Translations under genes and position numbers: made by a program
In this document: in pieces, positions 1 through 9,011 of the stretch
Layout of the letters: every line of letters starts with the position of its first letter
Position numbering within the stretch: the first letter of the stretch is position 1
Notes under the pieces: generated by a model
What the model saw: only the letters and a program-made list of their open reading frames with translations
Database searches by the model: none
Told to the model about the DNA's origin: nothing
NCBI RefSeq assembly: GCF_003115845.1
Contig: NZ_KZ819022.1
Span: 62,001 to 126,000 of the forward strand
DNA: 64,000 nucleotides
Reading direction: 5' to 3'
Source of the DNA: Brenneria roseae subsp. roseae
GTDB taxonomy: Bacteria; Pseudomonadota; Gammaproteobacteria; Enterobacterales; Enterobacteriaceae

Positions 1-2
1 TG

Positions 3-107
3 GATAGTTGCCAACACCTTTGCGGCCTGCCAGACTGGATTACGTCTTTTGGCTTCCCGGCTTTTTATCGTATCTACGCCAGTGTCTTTTTGCTGTTCCG
101 GGTGTAA
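3..107 (+). CDS. 3' end of an unidentified, possibly membrane, protein (partial)
   Basis: Only the last 34 codons of a possible gene entering from the left are visible, ending in TAA at 105-107. The frame reads a hydrophobic, aromatic-rich tail (ITSFGFPAFYRIYASVFLLF) as at the end of a membrane protein. The alternative frame starting at base 1 is also open until 113 but has a less protein-like composition. I do not recognise the family. About 200 bases without a gene follow before the LysR gene. Confidence 0.3.
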   Translation, partial: DSCQHLCGLPDWITSFGFPAFYRIYASVFLLFRV

Positions 108-276
108 ACGGGCGTGACCGTCAACTTGGTGCAGCGTCGCCGAAAGCCGCAGCACAGACGTTAATTATTAATTAAATGCAGGATGCTAACGCTGTGCGAC
201 CATCCGTAATATTCCCGGTTGCTTTACTTATCTCTATATCGCCCTATCTTTTGCAGAGAAGCCGGCATATCGTGTT

Positions 277-292
277 ATGAGCATTAGCTCAT
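277..292. promoter_or_regulatory. Perfect dyad ATGAGC-ATTA-GCTCAT ahead of the LysR gene
   Basis: A 6-bp inverted repeat with a 4-base centre lies 16 bases upstream of the LysR start codon. The centre contains ATTAG (CTAAT on the other strand), the short box reported for GcvA-type LysR regulators. It could be an autoregulatory site or a small hairpin in the leader. A second palindrome, TTAATTA-T-TAATTAA, lies at 161-175. Confidence 0.35.
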
Positions 293-308
293 CAACAGGA
301 ACAGAAAG

Positions 309-1214
309 ATGCGTGACCTTCCCCCAACAGCCATGCTGCGCGCGTTTGAAGTAGCTACTCGCCACACCACGTTTACCTCATCCGCCGCAGAGCTATTTAT
401 CACCCAAAGCGCGGTCAGTCATCAGTTGAAAAAGCTGGAGGAGATATGGGGCCTGTCGCTTTTTCAGCGTGGTAAAACCCTCAGTCTGACGCCCGCCGGC
501 GCTGCGCTCGCGCCCATTGTGCGCGAATTCTTCAGCAATCTGGAAACCACGCTTGCCGATCTGCGTGAGCAAAAAAGTCGTGTGCGATTGCGCTTGAGTA
601 CCACATATTCTTTCGCGCTGAAGTGGTTGCTGCCACGCCTGCCGGAATTAACGCGTCTGCATCCGGAGATTCTGGTGACTCTGGAAAGCACGGATAAAAC
701 CATTAACTTCACCAGCACCGATTCCGATGTGGCAATCCGTTTTGGTCACGGTAATTATCCAGCGCTGCACACGGAGTTTATGTTCCGCGAGCAGCTCTTC
801 CCGGTTGCCAGCCCGGCACTATTACAGCGCTTTGGAACACCGTGTGAACCGGCCGAACTGCTGCGCTATCCGCTGCTGACGCGAGACGGTGCCGATCTGG
901 TGCCGAAATGGGACGTCTGGTTTAAGCTGGTCGGCATAAATACTGATGTGTTGCACGAGAGCGTACGCTTCGCCGACACAAATATGACGATTGAAGCGGC
1001 GCTACTGGGTCAGGGCATTGCGTTAGCACGCAGCGGACACGTTGAAAAAGAGATCAACGATGGCAGTCTGGTGCGGCTGTTTGATGTACCTTTTCCTTCA
1101 CCGGCCGCCTATTACTTCGTCTGCCCGAGAGGTATCGAAACGCAGCCGCACATTATGAAATTCCGTAGCTGGTTACTGGCAGAATCACAACAGGCGCAGC
1201 TCAGTTACCGTTAA
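309..1214 (+). CDS. LysR-type transcriptional regulator (GcvA-like)
   Basis: The 301-residue length is typical for LysR proteins. An N-terminal winged helix-turn-helix (about residues 5-65) contains FTSSAAELFITQSAVSHQL and LFQRGKTLSLTPAG, as in the GcvA subgroup. The rest is the periplasmic-binding-protein-like effector domain. The start is preceded by AGGAACAGAAAG. It is followed on the same strand by a DMT transporter and a ketopantoate-reductase-like gene, which are its likely targets. The effector cannot be told from sequence. Confidence 0.9.
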   Translation: MRDLPPTAMLRAFEVATRHTTFTSSAAELFITQSAVSHQLKKLEEIWGLSLFQRGKTLSLTPAGAALAPIVREFFSNLETTLADLREQKSRVRLRLSTTYSFALKWLLPRLPELTRLHPEILVTLESTDKTINFTSTDSDVAIRFGHGNYPALHTEFMFREQLFPVASPALLQRFGTPCEPAELLRYPLLTRDGADLVPKWDVWFKLVGINTDVLHESVRFADTNMTIEAALLGQGIALARSGHVEKEINDGSLVRLFDVPFPSPAAYYFVCPRGIETQPHIMKFRSWLLAESQQAQLSYR

Positions 1215-1263
1215 AGCATGAGTATTTATTCATGCCACGATGACGACACTTCACTTTTAATCC

Positions 1264-1295
1264 GGGCATATGCTGTTTAGCATCAGCACATGCCC
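1264..1295 (+). promoter_or_regulatory. Hairpin enclosing the start codon of the DMT transporter
   Basis: GGGCAT (1264-1269) and TGCTG (1271-1275) pair with CAGCA (1284-1288) and ATGCCC (1290-1295), with one A/C mismatch and an 8-base loop. The right arm contains the start codon at 1290-1292. No Shine-Dalgarno sequence is obvious nearby. It could hold the start codon closed in the mRNA, or be a DNA operator for the neighbouring LysR protein. Confidence 0.5.
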
Positions 1296-2117
1296 AACCA
1301 TATTATCTTGCTAACGTTATTCGCCGCCTTGCTGCATGCCAGCTGGAACACCCTATTACGTGGCGGTACAGACCGGCTGTGGTCGATGACCATTATGTGC
1401 GTGACGATTGCCCTTACCTGCGCCGTAATCACGCCGTTTCTGCCGCCACCTGCCAGCGCCAGTTGGAAGTACGCGCTGCTTTCGGCCCTGCTGCATGTCG
1501 GCTATAACCTGTGTCTGATACGCAGTTATCAGAGCGGGGATCTCGGGCAAACCTACCCGATTGCGCGCGGTTCTTCGCCGCTGCTGGTGACGTTTGCGGC
1601 GGCAATATTCGCGGGGGAAAAAATTGAATTTAACACGCTTGGCGGCATCATGCTGGTTTCCGCTGGTATTCTGATGCTTGCCGTGAGAGGCCGCAAACTG
1701 GCGATGTCGGGCCTGCAATATACACTGGCGACCGGTGCTTTTATCGCCGCGTATAGCGTGGTGGATGGTATGGGCGTGCGCCTGTCCGGCAATGCGCTCT
1801 CCTATACCGTGTGGATGAGCGCGTTATGGGGAGTGCTGATGCCCGCACTCTATATCGTGCTGCGCGACAGTAAAAGTTTACTTCGCTGGCGGCCCGGTTT
1901 ACTCCGCGCGGCGGCAGGTGGTCTTGTTTCGCTACTGGCTTACGGAATCATCATTTATGCCATGACGGTTGCACCGATGGGAACTGTCTCAGCGCTTCGC
2001 GAAACCAGCGTACTGTTTGCCGCTGTATTGGGTTATCTGTTTCTCGGCGAAACGCTAACGCTGAGAAAAATGCTGGCGTGCGTGGTGATTGCCACCGGCA
2101 CGCTGATGATGGGTTAA
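1290..2117 (+). CDS. EamA/DMT-superfamily transporter
   Basis: The protein has 275 residues, almost all hydrophobic, with about ten predicted membrane helices arranged as two EamA repeats. The N-terminus (LLTLFAALLHASWNTLLRGG) and the end of the second repeat (LRETSVLFAAVLGYLFLGE) are typical of drug/metabolite exporters. The start is set by homology to the family's N-terminus, although it lies inside a hairpin and has no clear ribosome-binding site. It is followed 20 bases later by a ketopantoate-reductase-like gene, so the two are probably co-transcribed. The substrate is unknown. Confidence 0.85.
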   Translation: MPNHIILLTLFAALLHASWNTLLRGGTDRLWSMTIMCVTIALTCAVITPFLPPPASASWKYALLSALLHVGYNLCLIRSYQSGDLGQTYPIARGSSPLLVTFAAAIFAGEKIEFNTLGGIMLVSAGILMLAVRGRKLAMSGLQYTLATGAFIAAYSVVDGMGVRLSGNALSYTVWMSALWGVLMPALYIVLRDSKSLLRWRPGLLRAAAGGLVSLLAYGIIIYAMTVAPMGTVSALRETSVLFAAVLGYLFLGETLTLRKMLACVVIATGTLMMG

Positions 2118-2137
2118 TCACATCAGGAGAATACAAG

Positions 2138-3028
2138 ATGTCTGACCGTCCTACGATTGCCCTTATTGGTCCGGGCGCTATCGGTACTACCATCGCGGCT
2201 GTACTGCATGAAGTTGACCGCACACCAGTCCTTTGCGGGCGCACCGCGCATCCGCAATTAATTCTGCGTCACGACGAGTGGGAAGTTGTAGTGCCGGGCC
2301 CGGTATTGAGTAATCCGGCGACTATCAGTCAACCGTTCGATCTGGTGTTTATAGCGGTGAAAACCACCCAGGTAGCTGACAGCGCTGACTGGCTGGCCGC
2401 GCTGTGCGATGAAAACACCGTGGTGTGCGCACTGCAAAACGGCGTCGAGCAGAAAACCCAGCTGGAGCCCTATGTCAACGGTGCAAAGGTGGTGCCTTCG
2501 GTAGTATGGTTCCCGGCACAGCGCGAGCCGGATGCCTCAGTCTGGCTGCGCGCCAAACCGCGCCTGACGCTGCCGGATGTGCCGCAGGCAAAACGGGTAG
2601 CTGATGCACTCAGCGGAACACGCTGCGCGGTTGAGCTGTCAAACGATTTTATCTCCATCGCCTGGCGTAAACTGCTACAGAATGCGGTAGCTGGTCTGAT
2701 GGTACTTGCTAATCGTCGTGCCGGCATGTTCTCTCGCGGGGATATCACTGAACTGGCACTGGCTTATCTGCGCGAGTGTCTGACGGTAGCACGTGCGGCA
2801 GGTGCGGTACTGAACGATAACGTTCCGCAGGAGATCGTTGACGGTTTTCATCGTGCTCCTGCGGATTTAGGCACCTCAATCCTCGCCGACCGACAGGCTA
2901 ACCGCCCGCTGGAGTGGGATATCCGCAACGGCGTGGTACAGCGTTACGGTCACTCACATGGTATTCCTACGCCCATCAGTGACGTGCTGGTACCGCTGCT
3001 GGCGGCAGGGAGTGGGGGGCCGGGTTGA
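2138..3028 (+). CDS. Ketopantoate reductase family (ApbA/PanE-like) oxidoreductase
   Basis: The 296-residue protein starts with a dinucleotide-binding loop (IALIGPGAIGTTIAAVL) and has the C-terminal helical domain of the PanE family, including IAWRKLLQNAVAG with the Lys and Asn expected in the active site. The start at 2138 is chosen because AGGAG at 2124-2128 precedes it; an upstream in-frame start would overlap the DMT gene. The family uses NADPH to reduce 2-oxo acids such as ketopantoate. As it is linked to a LysR gene and an exporter, it is more likely a specialised 2-oxo-acid reductase than the biosynthetic PanE. Confidence 0.85.
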   Translation: MSDRPTIALIGPGAIGTTIAAVLHEVDRTPVLCGRTAHPQLILRHDEWEVVVPGPVLSNPATISQPFDLVFIAVKTTQVADSADWLAALCDENTVVCALQNGVEQKTQLEPYVNGAKVVPSVVWFPAQREPDASVWLRAKPRLTLPDVPQAKRVADALSGTRCAVELSNDFISIAWRKLLQNAVAGLMVLANRRAGMFSRGDITELALAYLRECLTVARAAGAVLNDNVPQEIVDGFHRAPADLGTSILADRQANRPLEWDIRNGVVQRYGHSHGIPTPISDVLVPLLAAGSGGPG

Positions 3029-3288
3029 AGTCGCTACGAGATCAAGAGTGAATTGCTATGGTTAATCGAGACACTTTTGGGCTGCCGCTCGGGATGTTTT
3101 TTTCATGCATTGTGTCCGATCCTCGCGCTACTCAGTCAATTTATTTGATGCATTATGTTAAACAAACGATATTTATTCTCATCTGGTAATGCGTAAAGTA
3201 GAGATAACTCAAGGCTGGAACAGGCTTGCTTCATCATGAACGATGTCCCGCCTGCTGATAATTTCCCTGAAAACAGGATAAACACGTC

Positions 3289-4317
3289 ATGAAAAAGATT
3301 GGATTTTTGTCATTTGGTCACTGGACGCCGTCGCCGCAGTCCGGAACCCGTTCGGCCGCTGACGCGTTGCTGCAATCCATCGATCTGGCTGTTGCCGCCG
3401 AAGAACTGGGTGCAGACGGGGCCTATTTCAGGGTGCATCATTTTGCCCGTCAGCTCAGCTCGCCGTTTCCCCTGCTGGCAGCGATAGGAGCGAAAACCCG
3501 GAGTATTGAAATCGGCACTGGTGTTATCGACATGCGCTATGAAAACCCGATGTATATGGTGGAGGATGCGGGGGCGGCGGATTTGATCGCCGGCGGGCGT
3601 TTACAGCTTGGTATCAGCCGTGGCTCCCCGGAGCAGGTGATTGATGGCTGGCGCTATTTTGGTTACGTCCCTTCCGAAGGGGAAAACGAGTCTGATATGG
3701 CGCGCCGTCACACCGAAGTGCTGTTGGACGTGTTACGTGGCGAAGGCTTTGCGCAACCCAATCCACAGCCGATGTTCCCGAACCCGCCGGGCCTGTTGCG
3801 GCTTGAACCTCATGCCGAAGGTTTACGCGACCGTATCTGGTGGGGTGCCGGTTCGAATGCGACAGCGGTGTGGGCCGCGAAACTGGGGATGAACCTGCAA
3901 AGTTCCACGCTGAAAGACGATGAAACAGGCGAACCTTTCCACATTCAGCAGGCAAAACAGATCCGTGCGTATCGCGAGGCCTGGGCGCAAGCAGGGCACA
4001 CACGTACGCCACGGGTCTCGGTCAGCCGCAGCATTTTTGCCCTGATGGACGATCGTGACCGGATGTATTTCGGTTCAAGCCGTGACGACAGCGATAAGGT
4101 CGGTTTCCTTGATGAGAAAACCCGGGCGATTTTCGGGCGCGGCTATGCCGCAGAACCGGACAAGCTGATCGAACAGCTGAAACAGGATGAAGCGATTGCC
4201 GAAGCGGATACTTTATTGCTGACCGTGCCGAATCAGCTGGGCGTGGATTACAATGTGCATGTTATCGAGTCCATCCTGAAGCATGTTGCTCCGGCAATGG
4301 GCTGGCGCGACGAATAA
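3289..4317 (+). CDS. Luciferase-like (LLM class) flavin-dependent oxidoreductase
   Basis: The 342-residue protein belongs to the bacterial luciferase/alkanal monooxygenase family. It opens with KKIGFLSFGHW, contains the sheet-helix pattern of the TIM barrel (AAEELGADGAYFRVHHFA; GRLQLGISRGSPEQV), and should use reduced FMN. The start is supported by ACAGGATAAACACGTC. It has its own 260-base upstream region and ends at a strong hairpin. No substrate can be inferred from its neighbours. Confidence 0.85.
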   Translation: MKKIGFLSFGHWTPSPQSGTRSAADALLQSIDLAVAAEELGADGAYFRVHHFARQLSSPFPLLAAIGAKTRSIEIGTGVIDMRYENPMYMVEDAGAADLIAGGRLQLGISRGSPEQVIDGWRYFGYVPSEGENESDMARRHTEVLLDVLRGEGFAQPNPQPMFPNPPGLLRLEPHAEGLRDRIWWGAGSNATAVWAAKLGMNLQSSTLKDDETGEPFHIQQAKQIRAYREAWAQAGHTRTPRVSVSRSIFALMDDRDRMYFGSSRDDSDKVGFLDEKTRAIFGRGYAAEPDKLIEQLKQDEAIAEADTLLLTVPNQLGVDYNVHVIESILKHVAPAMGWRDE

Positions 4318-4330
4318 GTTTGCAATGAAA

Positions 4331-4364
4331 AACGCCTCGCATGTTTTACGATATGCGAGGCGTT
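4331..4364. terminator. Perfect 12-bp hairpin between convergent genes
   Basis: AACGCCTCGCAT (4331-4342) pairs without mismatch with ATGCGAGGCGTT (4353-4364) around a 10-base loop. On the minus strand the stem is followed by TTTTTCATT, so it best fits an intrinsic terminator for transcription arriving from the IclR side, and could also stop the oxidoreductase transcript. Confidence 0.75.
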
Positions 4365-4393
4365 AAGTCTGGATTCCGCTGAGCAGGATTATC

Positions 4394-4507
4394 TTATGGG
4401 GTAGTCTGCGGCTGTAACTGATAGATCCATGCAGTAACGTGCTGATCATCAGCCGTGGTCACTTCAACAGCTAAAGCAATGAATACCCCAATGCGCTGAA
4501 AAAGTGT
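4394..4507 (-). pseudogene. Remnant C-terminus, possibly gamma-glutamylcyclotransferase/AIG2-like
   Basis: The minus strand carries a 37-codon open stretch without a start codon, reading RIGVFIALAVEVTTADDQH then VTAWIYQLQPQTTP before a TAA at 4394-4396. An in-frame TAG (4508-4510) closes it upstream. The motif of strands ending in AWIYQL resembles the C-terminus of AIG2/gamma-glutamylcyclotransferase proteins. It looks like a gene relic left between the oxidoreductase and the IclR gene. The family guess is weak. Confidence 0.3.
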
Positions 4508-4567
4508 CTAGTTTCATTCCCCGTCTTTCCAACTGAAATACTGTGCTTTATCCGGTAAATCATCTAA

Positions 4568-5356
4568 TTATATATAGAGGACTTTTGTTATCTTATCCGC
4601 CGTTGCTTGAAGTAGCGTGATAAGGTCCACCATATCAGAGAGACTTTTCCTCACATGCGGCGCTGATATACTCAGACAGGCGATCACTTTTCCTGCCGGA
4701 TCAAAGACAGGTACGGCAGCTCCCACCACGCCGATCACAAACTCTGAATCATTCACGGCATAGCTTAGTTCCCGCGTCTTAAGTACCTCGCGCTTCAGGT
4801 AGTCGGGGTCAATAATGGTGTTCGGTGTCACTTGCTCCCATGGGCCGCTCAGTAGGTAGGCGTCCAGAAGCTTATCAGACATATTGGCAAGGAATATCCG
4901 ACCGCTGGAGGTGCAATGTAGCGGTGCTTTGTGCCCTCTTTCAAAATATAACGTAAGAGGAGATTTGCTTATAGCACTATCCACGTAAATGACATCCGAA
5001 CCACGAATCACCCCTAAGCTACATGTTTCATCCGTTTTCCGGGCGAGTTCCATCAATAACGTATGTATAGGGCTTTGTGAAATAGAGGTGGATAAAGCGC
5101 CCAGCGCAAGCTGAAGCAGGCGCGGCCCAGCCTGGTATTTCCCCGATTCTAAGGATTCTTCAAGATAACCAAATGCTTCAAGATTATTGACTAATCTATG
5201 AGCAGAAGTTTTCGGCAATCCCAATTCTATCATCACATCCGAGACAGCAAAATTGTGGCGCCGGGAGAGTAATTCAAGTGTTTCCAGAGCACGTTCTGTC
5301 GGTGATGACTCTTTGGTTTTGGGATTGTCCTGAAAGATGTCTGCTTCGCTCATCAT
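4568..5356 (-). CDS. IclR-family transcriptional regulator
   Basis: The 262-residue protein has an N-terminal winged helix (about residues 20-80: RALETLELLSRRHNFAVSDV, LPKTSAHRLVNNLEAFGYLE) and a C-terminal GAF-like effector domain (LPF-type core HCTSSGRIFLA; SYAVNDSEFVIGVVGAAVPV). The start ATGATG is preceded by GGCGAG. It is divergent from the amino-acid ABC importer at 5.8-9.0 kb across a 477-base AT-rich gap and is its likely regulator. The effector is unknown. Confidence 0.9.
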   Translation of the reverse strand: MMSEADIFQDNPKTKESSPTERALETLELLSRRHNFAVSDVMIELGLPKTSAHRLVNNLEAFGYLEESLESGKYQAGPRLLQLALGALSTSISQSPIHTLLMELARKTDETCSLGVIRGSDVIYVDSAISKSPLTLYFERGHKAPLHCTSSGRIFLANMSDKLLDAYLLSGPWEQVTPNTIIDPDYLKREVLKTRELSYAVNDSEFVIGVVGAAVPVFDPAGKVIACLSISAPHVRKSLSDMVDLITLLQATADKITKVLYI

Positions 5357-5833
5357 ACTCGCCGTTTAATAAATGGATTACCGCCATTTGTTAAAATTTT
5401 TTTGACTTAGGCTCTAGCCACTATAACTATTTTCGATGAAACAATAACGCACTTTCAACCAAGATAGTAGTTCTAATAAATTGAAAGTTAGGAACCAGAA
5501 AATTGAAAAAATATTATGAACATAAAATATATAAAAAACAATAACAAAGAAACCTTTCTCCATTTATGCTTCATTGCGGTGCGTGCGTTTTAGTTGGGTT
5601 TGATGTCCGAATCAGATGAATAAAAAGATTTTTTTCTATTATTTTACAGAATATAATTTAAGGGTTCCCCAAAATGATGCATAAATATATGCTTCATGGT
5701 CATCGCGACAAGGGGAAATGAAAAGAAATCATACAAATCATATGAATACAGAAATTTAAATCATTGGCATGGATAATGCTTTTCCCAATTTGTTGTTTGT
5801 TTTGTTCCGAAAAATCAAAATTAGAGGGCGAAT
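5357..5833. promoter_or_regulatory. Divergent promoter region between IclR gene and ABC importer
   Basis: This 477-base AT-rich gap holds no credible gene. AAATGG (5371-5376) and CCATTT (5384-5389) form a 6-bp inverted repeat just upstream of the IclR start, a reasonable candidate for an IclR site. The importer start is preceded by AGAGGGCGAAT. I could not assign a convincing -35/-10 pair. Confidence 0.4.
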
Positions 5834-6730
5834 ATGATGCACAAAAGTTCACTGACATTCACAGCATTTGTTGGTTTGTTGTCATTTGGTGTTCAGGGTC
5901 AGGTCAATGCCGCTGGCGTGCTGGACAAAATCAAAGATACAAAAACCATTACCATAGGTTACCGGGAATCCTCTGTACCTTTCTCCTATATTGGTAACGA
6001 TCAACAGCCCATTGGATATACCATTGATCTGTGCAAGCATGTCGTTAATGCGCTGGCCAAGTCTGTAGCTCAACCCTCACTGAATGTGAAATACATTCCG
6101 GTTAACTCGGCAAATCGTATTCCGCTGCTGAAAAATGGTACTATCGATATGGAATGTGGCGGGACATCCAGCAGTGTAGAACGCCTGAAACAGGTTTCTT
6201 TTTCGGTTGCGACCTTTGCCAGCCGTCCTCGCTGGTTGGTCAAAACCAGTGAGGGAATCAAATCGGTTGATGACCTCAAAGGCAAGAATATTGTGGTTAC
6301 TCAGGGCTCCAATGCTGTTCCCCTGGCCGTTGAAATTAATAAAAAGGATAACCAGAGTCTTCGTATCCAGCAGGCGAAGGATCATGCTGAATCCATGATG
6401 ATGCTGTCCCAGGGTAGGGCTAGTGCTTTCCTGGAAGATGATATTCTTCTCGCAGCCAAGAAGGCTGATGCGCCAAATCCTTCTGACTACACCATACTTG
6501 CCGGCGGTTATACGGTGACGTATTACGGCATCATGTTGCCGAAAGACGACGCTCCATTTAAAAAGGTTGTTGACGATGAACTCAGCAATTTGATGGCTTC
6601 CGGAGAGTTTGAAACCATTTACAAAAAATGGTTTGAAAGCGCGATCCCCCCTAACAATATCAATCTCAATGTTCCAATGGGTGAACAGTTGCGCGCCCGT
6701 GTTGCCCATCCTAGTGATGAAGTGCAGTAA
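5834..6730 (+). CDS. Periplasmic amino-acid-binding protein (GltI-like, SBP_bac_3)
   Basis: The 298-residue protein has a cleavable signal peptide (about residues 1-26, ending VNA-A) and the type 3 solute-binding fold. Family motifs include ITIGYRESSVPFSYI, MECGGTSSSVERLKQVSFSV and a YTVTYYGIMLPK hinge, as in glutamate/aspartate-binding GltI. It should capture an acidic amino acid or related compound in the periplasm and deliver it to the two permeases encoded downstream. A hairpin lies between it and the first permease gene. Confidence 0.9.
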   Translation: MMHKSSLTFTAFVGLLSFGVQGQVNAAGVLDKIKDTKTITIGYRESSVPFSYIGNDQQPIGYTIDLCKHVVNALAKSVAQPSLNVKYIPVNSANRIPLLKNGTIDMECGGTSSSVERLKQVSFSVATFASRPRWLVKTSEGIKSVDDLKGKNIVVTQGSNAVPLAVEINKKDNQSLRIQQAKDHAESMMMLSQGRASAFLEDDILLAAKKADAPNPSDYTILAGGYTVTYYGIMLPKDDAPFKKVVDDELSNLMASGEFETIYKKWFESAIPPNNINLNVPMGEQLRARVAHPSDEVQ

Positions 6731-6739
6731 CCGAAGAAG

Positions 6740-6760
6740 CCCCTTGTCCAAAGCAAGGGG
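6740..6760 (+). other. Intercistronic hairpin after the binding-protein gene
   Basis: CCCCTTG (6740-6746) pairs with CAAGGGG (6754-6760) around a 7-base loop. There is no U-tract, so it probably protects the 3' end of the binding-protein message or attenuates read-through, giving more binding protein than membrane subunits. Confidence 0.55.
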
Positions 6761-6783
6761 TATCGGACAATCAAGGAGTTAAC

Positions 6784-7551
6784 ATGGACATCCTTTTTCA
6801 GACAGCCCCTGACGGAGAGCTTTACATAAGCTGGTTATTGTCAGGTCTGTGCTGGACACTGGCTCTGGCCATCTTTTCTGCAATGCTGGCTTTCTGCATT
6901 GGTGTACTGGTAGGGATTTGCAGAAGTGCGGACAGCTTGATACTGAACATCATTGGGCGCATTTATGTGCAGGTATTCAGGAATATTCCTCTTATCGTAC
7001 AGATGTTTCTGGTTTACTTCGTCTTGCCGGATATGCTGCCGCCATCGCTGGGGGATCCGATAAAACAGCTTGGGGCTCCCTGGGGAAGTTTTATTCCGGC
7101 GCTGATTTGTCTGAGCCTGTATACAGGAGCCCGTATTGCGGAACAGGTGAAAGCGGGTTTACTCTCCTTGCCCCGAGGGCAGAAGGAAGCCTCTGAAGCC
7201 ATCGGACTCAATACGGTACAGAAATATATGCTGATCCTGCTGCCACAGGCGCTGAGAATTATTGTTCCAACGCTTACCAGTGAGGCTATGGGGGTATTCA
7301 AAAATACGTCCGTGGCGCTGGCCATCGGTTTACTTGAGCTCACTGCTCAGGCACAGCAAATTAGCGAATTCACCTATGAAACCTTCGAGGCATTTTTTGC
7401 TGCCACAGTTTGTTATGGCGTACTGGCTTTAATTATCTGGACGGTCATGACGTACGTTGAGCGACGGATTTATGTCCCAGGTTTTTCGTACGATCGCCCG
7501 GGAAAAGGCGCCGGCCTGTTTAGCAAAAGGGGCAATAAAAATGCAGCTTGA
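6784..7551 (+). CDS. Amino-acid ABC transporter permease (GltJ-like)
   Basis: The 255-residue membrane protein belongs to the HisMQ/GltJK permease family. It has several hydrophobic segments, the conserved VFRNIPLIVQMFLVYF motif and the EAA loop (GQKEASEAIGLNTVQKYMLI) that contacts the ATPase. The start has AAGGAGTTAAC just upstream. The end overlaps the next permease gene by 11 bases, indicating translational coupling. Confidence 0.9.
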   Translation: MDILFQTAPDGELYISWLLSGLCWTLALAIFSAMLAFCIGVLVGICRSADSLILNIIGRIYVQVFRNIPLIVQMFLVYFVLPDMLPPSLGDPIKQLGAPWGSFIPALICLSLYTGARIAEQVKAGLLSLPRGQKEASEAIGLNTVQKYMLILLPQALRIIVPTLTSEAMGVFKNTSVALAIGLLELTAQAQQISEFTYETFEAFFAATVCYGVLALIIWTVMTYVERRIYVPGFSYDRPGKGAGLFSKRGNKNAA

Positions 7552-8242
7552 TTTTTCAACTGTCGCAGCATCCGTACCTTTTCTGTTGACCGGTCTGAAA
7601 TTCACGCTGGAATTGACGGCAGCAGCATTTATCGGGGGGCTGATTCTGGGGACGGCGCTTGCACTTTTCCGGCATCTGAATGTTCCCTTTCTAAGCGGTT
7701 TTTCAGTCGCCTACGTTACTGTCATGCGGTCAATTCCGCTTATTATGGTTCTGTTCTGGCTGTTTTTTCTGTTGCCACTTTTTCTGCAATTTTTCAATCC
7801 GGATAATCGCCCGGTGCCCATAGGACCGGTTTACACCGCGTTCGTCACTTTTACCCTGTTTGAGGCCGCCTATTTCTGTGAAATTATCCGTGCCGGACTT
7901 AATTCCGTGCCAAAAGGGCAATATGAGGCGGCAAATGCATTGGCGATGAATTCATTCCAGGTATATACATGGATCATCTTACCGCAGGTTATTAAAACAT
8001 CTACGCCGATAATACTGACACAGCTGATTATTCTCTTTCAGGATACCTCTCTGGTTTACGTTTTGTCGCTGACAGATCTTTTGGGCGCAGCGACCAAACT
8101 GGGACAACGTGATTCGAAGTTGACCGAATATTATATTATTGTTGCGGTCATCTATTTCATTATCAGTTCATTGGCATCGGAACTGGTTACCTGGTATGCA
8201 CAGAGAAGAAAAACCTTGCCCTTAATGAAAGATGCACAATGA
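7541..8242 (+). CDS. Amino-acid ABC transporter permease (GltK-like)
   Basis: The 233-residue partner permease has the same HisMQ-type motif ([20 protein letters not shown]) and EAA loop ([20 protein letters not shown]). The start at 7541 is chosen because AGGGG precedes it and the family's N-terminus begins there; a longer frame would run deep into the preceding gene. It forms a heterodimeric channel with the GltJ-like subunit. Confidence 0.88.
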   Translation: MQLDFSTVAASVPFLLTGLKFTLELTAAAFIGGLILGTALALFRHLNVPFLSGFSVAYVTVMRSIPLIMVLFWLFFLLPLFLQFFNPDNRPVPIGPVYTAFVTFTLFEAAYFCEIIRAGLNSVPKGQYEAANALAMNSFQVYTWIILPQVIKTSTPIILTQLIILFQDTSLVYVLSLTDLLGAATKLGQRDSKLTEYYIIVAVIYFIISSLASELVTWYAQRRKTLPLMKDAQ

Positions 8243-8261
8243 TTTAACAGTGGAGTTATCT

Positions 8262-9011
8262 ATGTTTACATCTGGTTCTGATGTTATTCTGCGTGTTAAT
8301 GGTCTTGAGAAATTTTACAATGAACAGCAGGTTTTTAAAGGCATTGATCTTACTGTTCGTCGCGGCGAAAAAATTGTTATTTGCGGACCATCAGGATCGG
8401 GTAAGTCGACATTGATACGTTGCATTAATGGTCTTGAAAAGTATCAAGGGGGACAGGTGATAGTATCGGACTCTCTGACTGGGAAAACGATAATAGATAT
8501 CCGTGAAATACGAAAAAAAGTCGGAATGGTTTTCCAGAGTTTTAATCTTTTCCCTCATTTAACTGTTTTGAAAAACTGTATTATCGGGCCAGTAAAAGTG
8601 TTGGGAATTTCTCGTGATGAAGCGGAAGCGCGGGCTGAGAACTTTCTCAAACGCGTTAAAATCTTTCCGCATGCGCATAAATATCCTGGACAGTTATCAG
8701 GTGGCCAGCAGCAGCGTGTTGCCATTGCCCGGGCATTATGTATGGCTCCGGATGTGATGCTGTTTGATGAACCCACTTCTGCTCTGGATCCAGAAGTTGT
8801 CAAGGAAGTACTGGACATCATGGTGACGCTGGCGGAAGACGGTATGACGATGTTGTGTGTGACACATGAAATGGGGTTTGCCCGACGTGTTGCTGACCGC
8901 ATTATATTCCTGGATGGAGGAAACATTCTGGCGGATGAGCCCCCTGAAGCATTCTTCGGTCCTGATGCGAACCTGAGAATAAAAGAGTTTCTTGGACAAG
9001 TTATGGCTTAG
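8262..9011 (+). CDS. Amino-acid ABC transporter ATP-binding protein (GltL-like)
   Basis: The 249-residue ATPase has a Walker A loop (GPSGSGKST), the Q-loop region [11 protein letters not shown], signature [15 protein letters not shown], Walker [15 protein letters not shown] and switch His in VTHEMGF. Start 8262 follows GTGGAG at a good distance; an in-frame ATG at 8232 overlaps the GltK-like gene and is the alternative. It powers the importer encoded by the three genes before it. Confidence 0.9.
   Translation: MFTSGSDVILRVNGLEKFYNEQQVFKGIDLTVRRGEKIVICGPSGSGKSTLIRCINGLEKYQGGQVIVSDSLTGKTIIDIREIRKKVGMVFQSFNLFPHLTVLKNCIIGPVKVLGISRDEAEARAENFLKRVKIFPHAHKYPGQLSGGQQQRVAIARALCMAPDVMLFDEPTSALDPEVVKEVLDIMVTLAEDGMTMLCVTHEMGFARRVADRIIFLDGGNILADEPPEAFFGPDANLRIKEFLGQVMA

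Noticed and set aside
464..718. Open frame on the minus strand inside the LysR gene
   Set aside because: It lies fully antisense to a clear LysR protein, has no ribosome-binding site and its translation shows no domain.
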